DNA from: Actinomyces sp. oral taxon 170 str. F0386
GTDB taxonomy: Bacteria > Actinomycetota > Actinomycetes > Actinomycetales > Actinomycetaceae
Length of the DNA: 46,814 nt
Direction: 5' to 3'
Assembly (NCBI RefSeq): GCF_000195595.1
Contig: NZ_GL882526.1
Location: 1-46,814, forward strand
The notes beneath the pieces were generated by a model. That model had not been told where the DNA came from and ran no database searches. It saw only the letters and a program-made list of their open reading frames with translations. This document shows positions 30,192 to 38,557 of the stretch, in pieces. Both the position numbers and the translations under genes were made by a program. The first letter of the stretch is position 1. The number at the start of each line of letters is the position of its first letter.

Positions 30192-31694
30192 ATGAGTACG
30201 CAAGTTTCATCAGCATCTCAGACACAACCCAAGGTCGATGTGGACGCCCACCTGATCAATGACGACCTGGCACCGGCAAAAGAACGCCACTGGTCATTCT
30301 TTTCTCTTTTTGCCATGTGGATGTCTGACATCCATTCCATCGGTGGGTACACGTTCGCAGCCGGACTATTCACCCTCGGGTTGGGAGCGGCGTACGTCTT
30401 CGCCAGCCTGTCTGTAGGTATTGTCATCGTTTTCTTCATTATGAACCTGGTCGGCTTTGCCGGTCAGAAGACCGGGCTTTGCTATCCCGTTCTGGCTCGC
30501 ATCTCCTTCGGAACCATTGGTTCGAATGTTCCCGCCCTCACTCGCGGCTTCGTAGCCATCTGTTGGTACGGAATTCAGACCTGGCTAGCATCTCGGGCTG
30601 TCATCGTGCTGGCCGCCGACATATGGCCGAACATCACCGACTACGGCCGACAGCGGTTCCTTGGCGAGAGCCTACTCGGCTGGGCTGCCTTCCTGCTCAT
30701 GTGGGCACTGCAGCTGCTGCTTCTGCGCAACGGCATGGAAACCATTCGAAAGTTCCAGGACTTCGCCGGCCCCGCGGTGTGGATCGTCATGCTTGTTCTC
30801 ACGATCTACGTTCTCAGGCAAGCCGGGTGGCACATCTCGCTGTCAGTCCCCTCCAAACCCGCCGAATGGGGGCCGGTGCACGCCTTCCTGGCTGCAATCG
30901 CGCTCACTGTCACATATTTCGCCACCCTCCTACTCAACTTCTGTGACTTCTCTCGGTTCTCACCGTCACGCAAGGCTGTTTGGATGGCTAATCTGTGGGG
31001 GCTTCCGGTCAACTTCATTGCATTCTCAGTCGTGTCCGTGCTTGTCACGGCAGGATCTAAGCAGATCTACGGCGAGTATATCTACGATCCCGTTGAGCTG
31101 GTTGGGAAGATCGACTCCCCGTTGGCGTCCGTCCTGGGTGCACTGACTTTTACAGTCGCCACCCTGGGAATCAACGTCGTCGCGAATTTCGTCTCGCCTG
31201 CGTACGACCTTGCCAACGCCTGGCCATCGAAGATCACCTTCGTTCGAGGAGGAATCATCTCAGCCGTCATCGCCCTGATCATTACTCCATGGAACCTCTA
31301 CAACAACCCCATTATCGTCAACATCTTCCTGGCCGCTCTGGGGGCGGTTCTGGGGCCGTTGTTCGGGATCATCATCGCCGACTACTATCTCTTGCGTCGA
31401 CAGAAGGTCCAGGTTTCCGAGCTGTTCAAGGCCAACGGCATGCACTCATTCAAGAACGGCTGGAATATGCGAGCTGTCGCCACTTTCGTTGTCACGTCCA
31501 TTCCCTCGATCATCGTGGCCGTCGTTCCGCTGTCATGGTGCAAGTTCCTCAGCCCCTTCTCATGGTTCATCGGTGCAGTGCTGTCATTCATCGTGCACTA
31601 CTACGTCTCCCGGAACGACCCTTACGTCATCAGAGCGGTTGAGGCCGCTTCCAAGGTGGATCTCGACGCAGATCTTGCAGCAGTGGCGCGGTGA
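30192..31694 (+). CDS. NCS1 family permease, probable allantoin/purine-type uptake (copy 1)
   Basis: A 500-residue transporter of the nucleobase:cation symporter-1 family with 12 predicted helices. The polar N-terminus LINDDLAPAKERHWSFFSLFAMWMSD (split over residues 21-46) leads into helix 1, and GICWYG-like FVAICWYGIQTWLASRA, VANFVSPAYDLAN and the following ITPWNLYNNP are family landmarks. NCS1 members import allantoin, hydantoins, uracil, cytosine or purines. Position directly before allantoinase points to allantoin. A second permease of the family lies at the end of the operon. Confidence 0.88.
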   Translation: MSTQVSSASQTQPKVDVDAHLINDDLAPAKERHWSFFSLFAMWMSDIHSIGGYTFAAGLFTLGLGAAYVFASLSVGIVIVFFIMNLVGFAGQKTGLCYPVLARISFGTIGSNVPALTRGFVAICWYGIQTWLASRAVIVLAADIWPNITDYGRQRFLGESLLGWAAFLLMWALQLLLLRNGMETIRKFQDFAGPAVWIVMLVLTIYVLRQAGWHISLSVPSKPAEWGPVHAFLAAIALTVTYFATLLLNFCDFSRFSPSRKAVWMANLWGLPVNFIAFSVVSVLVTAGSKQIYGEYIYDPVELVGKIDSPLASVLGALTFTVATLGINVVANFVSPAYDLANAWPSKITFVRGGIISAVIALIITPWNLYNNPIIVNIFLAALGAVLGPLFGIIIADYYLLRRQKVQVSELFKANGMHSFKNGWNMRAVATFVVTSIPSIIVAVVPLSWCKFLSPFSWFIGAVLSFIVHYYVSRNDPYVIRAVEAASKVDLDADLAAVAR

Positions 31695-31764
31695 CCTGCA
31701 GCAGCAGGCTCCCGATTCACCCTCATCACCGATACGCAATGCATCTCATCAAGGAGGATAGAAG

Positions 31765-33102
31765 ATGTCTACCACGGTCGCGGACCTATTGATCCACGCA
31801 GAAAAGACCGTTTTTACTGACGGGGTTCGTCCCGCCACGGTCGTCATCAAGGACGAGAAGATCGTCGCCGTCGAGTCCTTCGGGACGTCCGTGAACGCGG
31901 ACGAGGAGCTCAATGTTCCTCGAGGACAGGTACTTATGCCCGGCCTGCTGGACTCTCACGTCCACGTCAACGAACCGGGGCGAACCCAGTGGGAAGGTTA
32001 TGAGAGCGCCACCCGTGCAGCATTGGCCGGGGGAATCACAACCATTCTTGACATGCCCCTCAACTCCGATCCTCCGACAGTGGACGTGGATAATCTCGAC
32101 CTCAAGCGCACCGCCGCAACCGGAAAGCTCTCCGTCGACGTCGGCTTCTGGGGAGGCGCCGTTCCCGGCAACAAGGATGACCTCGCCGCTCTGTGGGAGA
32201 GAGGGGTCTTCGGCTTCAAGTGCTTCACGGCCCACTCCGGCATCGACGAGTATGGCTGTCTCCCTTACCGGGAGATCGAGGAGGACCTGGAAGAGATCTC
32301 CCGCCTGGGGGCGGTCATGATCGTGCATGCCGAGGATCCCGAGATCCTTGCCGGCGCCCCTCAGGAGTTCGGCCCCCGTTACGCGAGTTATCTTGCTTCA
32401 CGCCCACCGGAGGCTGAGAACGCAGCGATCGAGCACGTCCTCGATGCCGCTCGCAGGACCGGTGCCCGGGTCCACATCCTGCACCTGTCCAGCGCTCAGG
32501 CTCTGGAGCCGATTCGGCGAGCCAAGGAGGAGGGCCTGCGTGTGACGGTGGAGACGTGTCCCCACTACCTCACCTTCGCTGCCGAGAAGATCCCCGATGG
32601 TGCCACTGAGTACAAGTGCGCCCCTCCCCTGCGCGAGGAGGCCAACCGGCGCGCTCTGTGGGAGGGCCTCAAGAGCGGCATTATCGATCACATCGCCTCC
32701 GACCACTCCCCGTGCACGGTGGACCTCAAGCGCAAGGAGAGCGGCGACTTCGGCCAGGCCTGGGGAGGTGTTTCCTCAGTGCAGCTGGGGCTTCCAGCGG
32801 TATGGACGGCGGGGCAGGAGTTCGGTGTCGAGCTGAGCGACATCGCGCGTTGGTTCGCCGCCAACCCCGCCCGCACCTTCAAGGTCGACCGCAAGGGCTC
32901 AATCTGCGCAGGCAATGACGCCGACCTTGTCATCTTCGACCCGGAGGAGACCTTCGACGTCGACGTCGAGTTCCTTGAGCACAAGAACAAAATCTCCCCC
33001 TACCACGGACGGACTCTACGAGGCGTCGTCCACACGATCATTCTGCGCGGCCGCACCGTGGACCGCGATTCCATGCACGGTCGCATGATCGCCCGCGCAT
33101 GA
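31765..33102 (+). CDS. allB: Allantoinase
   Basis: A 445-residue cyclic amidohydrolase that opens the hydantoin ring of allantoin to give allantoate. The allantoinase-type signature is clear: MPGLLDSHVHVNEPGRTQWEGY (two adjoining pieces, residues 57-78), then TILDMPLNSDPPT. The carbamylated Lys is in GFKCFT (about 151), the metal His are in HVHVN and in HILHLSS, and the catalytic Asp is in ASDHSPC with W-GG-SSVQ after it. NKISPYHGR near the C-terminus also fits AllB. AAGGAGG precedes the ATG. It is the strongest pointer to the island's substrate. Confidence 0.92.
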   Translation: MSTTVADLLIHAEKTVFTDGVRPATVVIKDEKIVAVESFGTSVNADEELNVPRGQVLMPGLLDSHVHVNEPGRTQWEGYESATRAALAGGITTILDMPLNSDPPTVDVDNLDLKRTAATGKLSVDVGFWGGAVPGNKDDLAALWERGVFGFKCFTAHSGIDEYGCLPYREIEEDLEEISRLGAVMIVHAEDPEILAGAPQEFGPRYASYLASRPPEAENAAIEHVLDAARRTGARVHILHLSSAQALEPIRRAKEEGLRVTVETCPHYLTFAAEKIPDGATEYKCAPPLREEANRRALWEGLKSGIIDHIASDHSPCTVDLKRKESGDFGQAWGGVSSVQLGLPAVWTAGQEFGVELSDIARWFAANPARTFKVDRKGSICAGNDADLVIFDPEETFDVDVEFLEHKNKISPYHGRTLRGVVHTIILRGRTVDRDSMHGRMIARA

Positions 33103-33188
33103 GCGATCAGATTCTCACCACTCCATCATCTTCAAGCACATCACTCATACGTCATCACTCACCCCAACAACACGACTAGGAGTCACCC

Positions 33189-34184
33189 ATGTCCAAGTAC
33201 ATGCGTTCCATGAAGGGCCTCATCGACGCCGTCGACCACGTAGGCAAGAACTTCATCTCGATCAACGACATGTCCAACGAGCAGCTGCTGAACCTCTTCG
33301 AGCTGGGTAAAGAACTCGAGCTGTTCAATCGCAGCAAGGTCGACCTCTTCGACGACCGCATGCTCGCTCTCATGTTCTTCCAGCCCTCCACGCGTACACG
33401 CATGAGCTTCCAGACAGCCATGGAGCGCATGGGCGGCAACGTCATCGTCGAGGCCAACCCCAAGGTGACCTCTTCCGTCGCCAAAGAGGAGTCCATCGAG
33501 GACACCATGCGCTGCGTCTCGCAGTACGCCAACCTTATCGTTCTGCGGCACTACGACGAGGAGGAGGCCCGCCGAGGCGCCGAGTCCGCGGAGTGCCCAG
33601 TCATCAACGGTGGGTGGGGGCACTGGGAGCACCCGACCCAGGCGCTCCTTGACCTTTACACGCTGTGGCGCCGTTTCGGTCGAATCGAGGGGCTCAACGT
33701 GGCTGTGGTATCCCCCGACATGGTGGAGGCTCGCACCGGGCACTCCATGGCCTACGGGCTGGCCCGTCTGGGAGCGAACGTCACCATCGCCTCTGACTCC
33801 GACCGGCGCACACCGACCAACATCATCAATCGGATCCACGACGACCTGGGTGCCCAGGTGAGAGAGGAGTTCGACTTCGAGCAGGACTCCTTCAACGAGT
33901 TCGTGCGCGGCCAGGACCTCATCTACCTCCCGGGTTGCTCAGCCCCCGCCGGAGCCAAGGCGGAAGAGTTCAAGACTCTCATGGACCGCTACTTCGTCCG
34001 CTACGAGACCCTCAAGGACGAGGCAGAAAAGGGTCACAAGGTCTACGTGACCCACACGCTGCCGCGCCGTAAGGGCGAGATGGATCTGCGTATCGATAAC
34101 ACGGAGCACCAGCTGCATTTCCGCGCAATTCTGCAGTCGGTGTCGATCCGAATGGCCCTGCTCGCTTCCATTCTGGGCCTGTGA
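33189..34184 (+). CDS. Aspartate/ornithine carbamoyltransferase family protein, catabolic, substrate unassigned
   Basis: A 331-residue transcarbamylase. The carbamoyl phosphate site is complete: PSTRTRMSF (STRTR at 67-71), Lys99 in SSVAKEESIEDT and HPTQALLDLYT (148-158). The second-substrate side ends in THTLPRRKGEMDLRIDNTEH, closer to ATCase than to OTCase. Neither pyrimidine synthesis nor arginine genes are near; instead it sits between allantoinase and the glyoxylate genes in an operon with carbamate kinase. Such a pairing indicates the reverse, phosphorolytic direction (ureido compound plus phosphate to amine plus carbamoyl phosphate). E. coli YgeW, beside a hydantoinase-type and a carbamate kinase-type gene, is a comparable case. 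I infer allantoate or a product of it as substrate. Confidence 0.85.
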   Translation: MSKYMRSMKGLIDAVDHVGKNFISINDMSNEQLLNLFELGKELELFNRSKVDLFDDRMLALMFFQPSTRTRMSFQTAMERMGGNVIVEANPKVTSSVAKEESIEDTMRCVSQYANLIVLRHYDEEEARRGAESAECPVINGGWGHWEHPTQALLDLYTLWRRFGRIEGLNVAVVSPDMVEARTGHSMAYGLARLGANVTIASDSDRRTPTNIINRIHDDLGAQVREEFDFEQDSFNEFVRGQDLIYLPGCSAPAGAKAEEFKTLMDRYFVRYETLKDEAEKGHKVYVTHTLPRRKGEMDLRIDNTEHQLHFRAILQSVSIRMALLASILGL

Positions 34185-34191
34185 CCAGTCC

Positions 34192-34234
34192 GTTGTCTGC
34201 TGGGGGCGGGATGTCCCCGCCCCCAGCAGACAAC
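34192..34234 (+). other. 19-bp perfect hairpin between carbamoyltransferase and transketolase genes
   Basis: The stem at 34192-34210 pairs base for base with 34216-34234 around the loop ATGTC; it is mostly GC. It starts eight bases after the carbamoyltransferase stop. No U tract follows. It is probably a partial terminator or an mRNA-stabilising 3' structure that splits the operon into two expression levels. Confidence 0.6.
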
Positions 34235-34300
34235 AATCCACCAGCAAACAGCGGGGACGTTGCGACGACGTCGAGAGTAATCCCGCATCACGAAAGGAGG

Positions 34301-35125
34301 ATGATGGTGGACACACAAGAACTCGAGAAGCTGCAAGGCATTGCTCGGCAGTGCCGCCGGGACATTGTCAAAATGGTGCACCACGCAGGTAGCGGCCACC
34401 CGGCAGGATCACTGTCAGCAATTGACATCCTGGTAGTTCTCTACTTCCGCCACATGAATATCCGCACGGAAGAGCCCCAGTGGCGAGAACGAGACATGTT
34501 CTTCCTCTCCAAAGGCCACTGCACACCCGCCTACTACTCGGTCCTGGCAGCTCGCGGCTACTTTGACCATGACGAGCTCATGACCTTCCGAGACCTGGGC
34601 ACTCGACTGCAGGGGCACCCCTCCAACACGCACCTTGAGTGCGTCGACTCCTCATCCGGTTCTCTGGGTCAAGGACTGTCGCTGGCCAATGGGGCAGCGC
34701 TGGCGGCGAAGTACGACCTGCTGGACTCTCGTTACTACGTCATGCTCGGCGATGGTGAGATCCAGGAGGGTCAGGTGTGGGAGGCCGCAATGACGTCCTC
34801 CGACCACGATCTGGATAACGTGTGCGCCATTCTCGACGCCAACAGCATTCAGCTTGACGGCCCCGTTGACTCCGTGAAATCTCTCGGCGACATAGACGCC
34901 AAATGGCGTGCTTTCGGATGGCACGTCATCGATATCGACGGACACAACATGCAAGAGGTGGACGAGGCGCTCACTCAGGCCAATTCCACGATCGGACGCC
35001 CAACTCTGATCATCGCACGCACAGTCAAGGGCAAGGGCGTCTCATTCATGGAGAACACCTCGAAATATCACGGCCTCGCCCCCACGGACGAAGAACTCGA
35101 ACTGGCATTGGAGGAACTTCGATGA
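34301..35125 (+). CDS. Transketolase, N-terminal half (split enzyme)
   Basis: About 274 residues holding the thiamine diphosphate pyrophosphate-binding half: HHAGSGHPAGSLSAIDILV, LSKGHCTPAYYSVLA, GSLGQGLSLANGAALAAK and the motif GDGEIQEGQVWEAA with its Asp-Gly and trailing Asn (LDANSIQLDG). It forms one active site with the C-terminal half encoded next, which starts in its stop codon (ATGA). The start is uncertain within three codons: ATG ATG GTG follow a perfect AAAGGAGG, and the third (34307) has the best spacing. Transketolases move a two-carbon ketol group; hydroxypyruvate, which this island can make, is a classic irreversible donor. Confidence 0.88.
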   Translation: MMVDTQELEKLQGIARQCRRDIVKMVHHAGSGHPAGSLSAIDILVVLYFRHMNIRTEEPQWRERDMFFLSKGHCTPAYYSVLAARGYFDHDELMTFRDLGTRLQGHPSNTHLECVDSSSGSLGQGLSLANGAALAAKYDLLDSRYYVMLGDGEIQEGQVWEAAMTSSDHDLDNVCAILDANSIQLDGPVDSVKSLGDIDAKWRAFGWHVIDIDGHNMQEVDEALTQANSTIGRPTLIIARTVKGKGVSFMENTSKYHGLAPTDEELELALEELR

Positions 35126-36063
35126 CCGCGATGAAAGAACCGCGCGATGGGTACGCGCAAGCCCTGCTGGAACTGGGAGCCCAGCACGACGACGTATTCG
35201 TCCTCGATGGGGACTGCGCAACACCCAACTACACGATCCGGTTCCGTAATGCCTACCCGGAGAGGTTCGTCAACATCGGCATCGCCGAGTGCGACATCAT
35301 CGGCACCGCAGCAGGCCTGTCCCTTCTGGGAAAGGTTCCCTTCGCCAACGCCTACGCGAATTTCCTGACGGGTCGGGGCTACGACCAGATTCGCGTGTCG
35401 GTCGCATACTGCCAGCGAAACGTCAAGATCGCCGGACACAACGCCGGCACCACCGCCGCCCAGGAGGGGGCCACCCACCTGCCCCTGGAAGACGTCGGCC
35501 TCATGCGCGCCATCCCTGACATGACAGTGATCGTGCCCGCCGACGCCACCGAGATGCACAAGGCCACCTTGGCGGCTTACGAGTTCGACGGCCCGGTGTA
35601 TCTGCGTGTCGGCAAACTCCCGGTTCCGGAGCTCACCGGAGAGGAAACGCCTTTCACCATTGGAAAGGCAGTCACCATGCGAGAGGGATCCGACGTGACC
35701 CTCGTATCCACGGGCTGCATCCTCTCCGAAGTACTCAAGGCCGCCGAGATTCTTAAGACGGAAGGCGTGAAGGCCGAGGTGCTCCACGTCCACACCGTCA
35801 AGCCCATCGACGCCGAAGCGATCGTCACCTCGGCCACCAAGACAGGCGCAGTGGTCAGCGCCGAGGAGCACTCCATCCTCAACGGCCTGGGATCAGCTGT
35901 CGCCGAGGTTCTGGGCGAGAACCTTCCTGTTCCGCTGGAGCGCATCGGTACCCGCGACATTTTCGGACTTTCGGGAACCATGGACGAGCTGTTCGACTAC
36001 TTCGGACTGCGTGCCGAGAACATCGCTGACGCGGCGCGCCGGGCGATCTCTCGCAAGGCCTAG
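35122..36063 (+). CDS. Transketolase, C-terminal half (split enzyme)
   Basis: 313 residues with the pyrimidine-binding and C-terminal transketolase domains. The catalytic Glu that activates thiamine is in NIGIAECDIIGTAAGL (about residue 54). PFANAYANFLTGRGYDQIR, AGHNAGTTAAQEGATHLPLEDV and PADATEM are typical. Overlap with the N-terminal half as ATGA ensures equal synthesis. Split transketolases are common, but one within a glyoxylate/allantoin operon is unusual. It could add the ketol unit of hydroxypyruvate to glyceraldehyde 3-phosphate, giving xylulose 5-phosphate and CO2 (inference). A 1-deoxyxylulose-type synthase is less likely by motif and size. Confidence 0.88.
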   Translation: MTAMKEPRDGYAQALLELGAQHDDVFVLDGDCATPNYTIRFRNAYPERFVNIGIAECDIIGTAAGLSLLGKVPFANAYANFLTGRGYDQIRVSVAYCQRNVKIAGHNAGTTAAQEGATHLPLEDVGLMRAIPDMTVIVPADATEMHKATLAAYEFDGPVYLRVGKLPVPELTGEETPFTIGKAVTMREGSDVTLVSTGCILSEVLKAAEILKTEGVKAEVLHVHTVKPIDAEAIVTSATKTGAVVSAEEHSILNGLGSAVAEVLGENLPVPLERIGTRDIFGLSGTMDELFDYFGLRAENIADAARRAISRKA

Positions 36064-36119
36064 AAAGAACAAACGCGAACGCTTTCACCATCCGACATCA
36101 GACTGGGAAGGAAAATAGA

Positions 36120-37037
36120 ATGAAATCATCGCTACACGACTACATGAAGGTCGGACTCATACACTTTATGGCCTACCCCTTCGCTGCCAGCGGCGACGGT
36201 GATATTGCCAGAACGATTGAGGAAATCGCGGTCGACGACTTCTTCGACGCCATCGAGATCACACGCATCAATGATGTCGAGCAGCGCAAGATCGCCAAGT
36301 CGATCATCGACACTGCCGGGATGACCGTCGGCTTCGGCGCGCAGCCCTACATCCTCAAGGGAAAGCTCAACCTCAACTCCACTGATGAGCAGGAACGCGC
36401 CAAGGCCGTGGAGGTCCTCAAGGAAGCCGTCGATCAGGCCTACGAGATGGGCGCACGCAAGTTCGGCTTCCTCTCCGGACCGAAGCCGGCAACGGGGCAG
36501 GATGAGGCGCTGGCGCTTCTGGCGGACTCGATCACCCAGATCGGCCGCTATGCCGCGTCCAAGGGCGATCTGACCCTGTCACTGGAGACCTTCGACGACT
36601 CGACCGACAAGTGCGCCCTCATCGGCACCAATCGGCTGGCGGTGGAGCTCTCGCGAGAGGTTCGCAAGACCATTCCGGACTTCGGTCTGATGGTCGACCT
36701 GTCCCATCTCCCCATGCAGGGCGAGACGATTCACGAGGCTCTGTCCGTCACCGAGGAGCACATCAACCACGCACATATCGGTAGCTGCGTCATCCGCGAT
36801 CCCTCCGATCCGGCTTACGGCGACCTCCACCCGGCGTTCTCCCACCCCAAGGGCGAGTGCGGTGTACCGGAGGTACGGGAGTTCCTCCGGGGCCTGCTGG
36901 AGATCGGCTACCTGAGCGAGGACGCCCCGGAGCGGCCGGTGGTCTCCTTCGAGGTTCAGCCACTCGGGGGACAGACAACCGGGCCCGTGGTCGCCAACGC
37001 CAAGCGAGTTCTGCGCGAAGCCTGGCGCACCCTGTAG
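36120..37037 (+). CDS. TIM-barrel sugar isomerase/epimerase family protein (hydroxypyruvate isomerase role?)
   Basis: 305 residues of the AP-endonuclease-2-like isomerase fold. Likely metal ligands in order: Glu in LSLETFDD, Asp in LMVDLSHLP, His in NHAHIGS, and Glu in SFEVQPLG at the last strand. Hydroxypyruvate isomerase (Hyi) of gcl operons belongs to this fold but is about 260 residues, and this protein is longer and diverges in its motifs. Because the operon has carboligase and tartronate semialdehyde reductase, conversion between tartronate semialdehyde and hydroxypyruvate is the most economical role, but another sugar-acid isomerisation is possible. Ribosome site GGAAGGAAA upstream. 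Confidence 0.7.
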   Translation: MKSSLHDYMKVGLIHFMAYPFAASGDGDIARTIEEIAVDDFFDAIEITRINDVEQRKIAKSIIDTAGMTVGFGAQPYILKGKLNLNSTDEQERAKAVEVLKEAVDQAYEMGARKFGFLSGPKPATGQDEALALLADSITQIGRYAASKGDLTLSLETFDDSTDKCALIGTNRLAVELSREVRKTIPDFGLMVDLSHLPMQGETIHEALSVTEEHINHAHIGSCVIRDPSDPAYGDLHPAFSHPKGECGVPEVREFLRGLLEIGYLSEDAPERPVVSFEVQPLGGQTTGPVVANAKRVLREAWRTL

Positions 37038-37139
37038 CCGCCACCCTCATCAGTCCTCTCATTCTTCCGGAACGGCGCAGTCGCACCGGATAGACACCAC
37101 GGAAACACCCAACATCACACCATTCAAGGAGTACTCACC

Positions 37140-37556
37140 ATGACCATGCTCGAGATCACGGCCGGCGGTTTCACCTTCAAGGCCCGATACGAGGAGGACA
37201 GCGCCCCCAAGACGGTGGCAGCCTTCAAGAAGCACCTTTTGGGACTGACGTCCAAGATCATTCACGTTCGCTGGTCCGGACAGGCCGGTTGGATCCCCTT
37301 CGGGGATCTCGACCTGGGCCTGGAGCCGGAGAACGGCACCTGCTATCCCCACCCCGGAGAGATCGTCATCTACCCCGGCGGGGTGTCCGAGACTGAGCTG
37401 CTGATCGGCTACGGGTACGTGAACTTCGCATCCAAGGCGGGCCAGCTGGCCGGGAACCACTTCGCCACCATCGTCGAGGGCAATGAGCACCTTGCCGAGC
37501 TCGGGGAGAAGTTCCTCTGGGAAGGCGCCCAGGAGATCAGCTTCCGGGAAGTCTGA
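37140..37556 (+). CDS. DUF3830 family protein (cyclophilin-like fold)
   Basis: 138 residues with the DUF3830 pattern: APKTVAAFKKHL, HVRWSGQAGWIP, YPHPGEIVIYPGG, ETELLIGYG and NHFATIVEG. The family has a cyclophilin-like barrel and recurs beside amidohydrolases, racemase-like proteins and hydantoin or acid-sugar genes, but I know of no settled activity. It is too small to be a standard enzyme of the pathway; it could be a small lyase, isomerase or binding protein. AAGGAG precedes the ATG. Its fixed place between the isomerase and reductase genes suggests a true part in the pathway. Confidence 0.75.
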   Translation: MTMLEITAGGFTFKARYEEDSAPKTVAAFKKHLLGLTSKIIHVRWSGQAGWIPFGDLDLGLEPENGTCYPHPGEIVIYPGGVSETELLIGYGYVNFASKAGQLAGNHFATIVEGNEHLAELGEKFLWEGAQEISFREV

Positions 37557-37624
37557 CAGCCACAACCGGACAGAGGAAGAACAACTAGGCAACCACGACG
37601 GTCAACGACGACCGGGAGGAAGAC

Positions 37625-38557
37625 ATGACCGCGCACGACGATATTCAGACCATACGAACCGTGGGCTTTATCGGTTTGGGTTCGATGGGCCTGCCCATGG
37701 CGCTGAACCTGCTCAAAGCGGGTTTCGTCGTGCGCGGCCACTCCCGGAGCGCCGAGAGAACCCGTCTCTTCACGGAAGCCGGCGGGATCGACGCACCGGA
37801 TCTCGGCAGCATCCTTGAGAAGGCCGACGCCGTCATCACCATGGTGCCCGACGGCGACGTCGTCGAAGAGCTCATGGAGGCGCCTGACGGGATCGCAGCT
37901 CGAGCGCCGCGCGGCTGCCTCATGCTCGACATGAGCACGATCGCCCCCGACCAGGCAAGGGGCCTGGCCGCACGGTGCCGGGATCTGGGAATCGACTTCC
38001 TCGACGCACCCGTCTCAGGAGGCACCAAAGGGGCGCGCGACGGCAGCCTCACCATCATGGTCGGGGGCGAAGAGGCGACCTTCGCCAAGGCCCAGCCGCT
38101 CCTGTCCGCCATGGGCACCACCATCACCCACATGGGACAGGAGGGATCGGGCCAGGTCACAAAGGCCGCCAACCAGCTCATTGTGGGAGGCGCCCTGGCC
38201 GTCCTGTCCGAGGCCATCATCCTGCTTGAACACAACGGCGTGAACCCCGTCCACGCACTCGGGGCGCTTTCGCAGGGCCTGGCCGGCTCCAGGATCTTGG
38301 ACCTGAAGGGCGAGGCGTCCGTTTCTCGGAGCTTCAGCCCCACTTTCACCATCAGGCTGCACAGCAAAGACATGGGGATCGTCCAGTCGACCGCACGTTC
38401 TTCCGGCTGCTGCCTGCCTACAGCCAGTTCCGTAGCCCAGCTCTTCACCGCGGCAGAGGCCAACGGGTGGACGGACCTCGATCACTCCGCCCTACTCAAG
38501 GTCATCGAGCTGCTCAGCGGCACATCCAGTAACGATCAGAGAGAAGAACAGTCATGA
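37625..38557 (+). CDS. glxR: 2-hydroxy-3-oxopropionate (tartronate semialdehyde) reductase
   Basis: A 310-residue beta-hydroxyacid dehydrogenase. The Rossmann [16 protein letters not shown] opens the protein (residues 15-30); [22 protein letters not shown] is the substrate signature (two adjoining pieces near 124-145), and the catalytic Lys is in [12 protein letters not shown]. The enzyme reduces tartronate semialdehyde to D-glycerate with NAD(P)H. Its stop overlaps the start of the carboligase gene (ATGA), so the enzymes that make and use the aldehyde are produced together. A related 2-hydroxyacid dehydrogenase activity is possible by sequence alone; the coupling to gcl makes GlxR by far the best call. 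Confidence 0.9.
   Translation: MTAHDDIQTIRTVGFIGLGSMGLPMALNLLKAGFVVRGHSRSAERTRLFTEAGGIDAPDLGSILEKADAVITMVPDGDVVEELMEAPDGIAARAPRGCLMLDMSTIAPDQARGLAARCRDLGIDFLDAPVSGGTKGARDGSLTIMVGGEEATFAKAQPLLSAMGTTITHMGQEGSGQVTKAANQLIVGGALAVLSEAIILLEHNGVNPVHALGALSQGLAGSRILDLKGEASVSRSFSPTFTIRLHSKDMGIVQSTARSSGCCLPTASSVAQLFTAAEANGWTDLDHSALLKVIELLSGTSSNDQREEQS

Noticed and set aside
34301-36063. Split transketolase as deoxyxylulose 5-phosphate synthase or pyruvate dehydrogenase E1
   Set aside because: GDGEIQEGQVWEA with the paired NIGIAECD half and the sizes of both halves fit split transketolase; no lipoyl or E2 genes are present.
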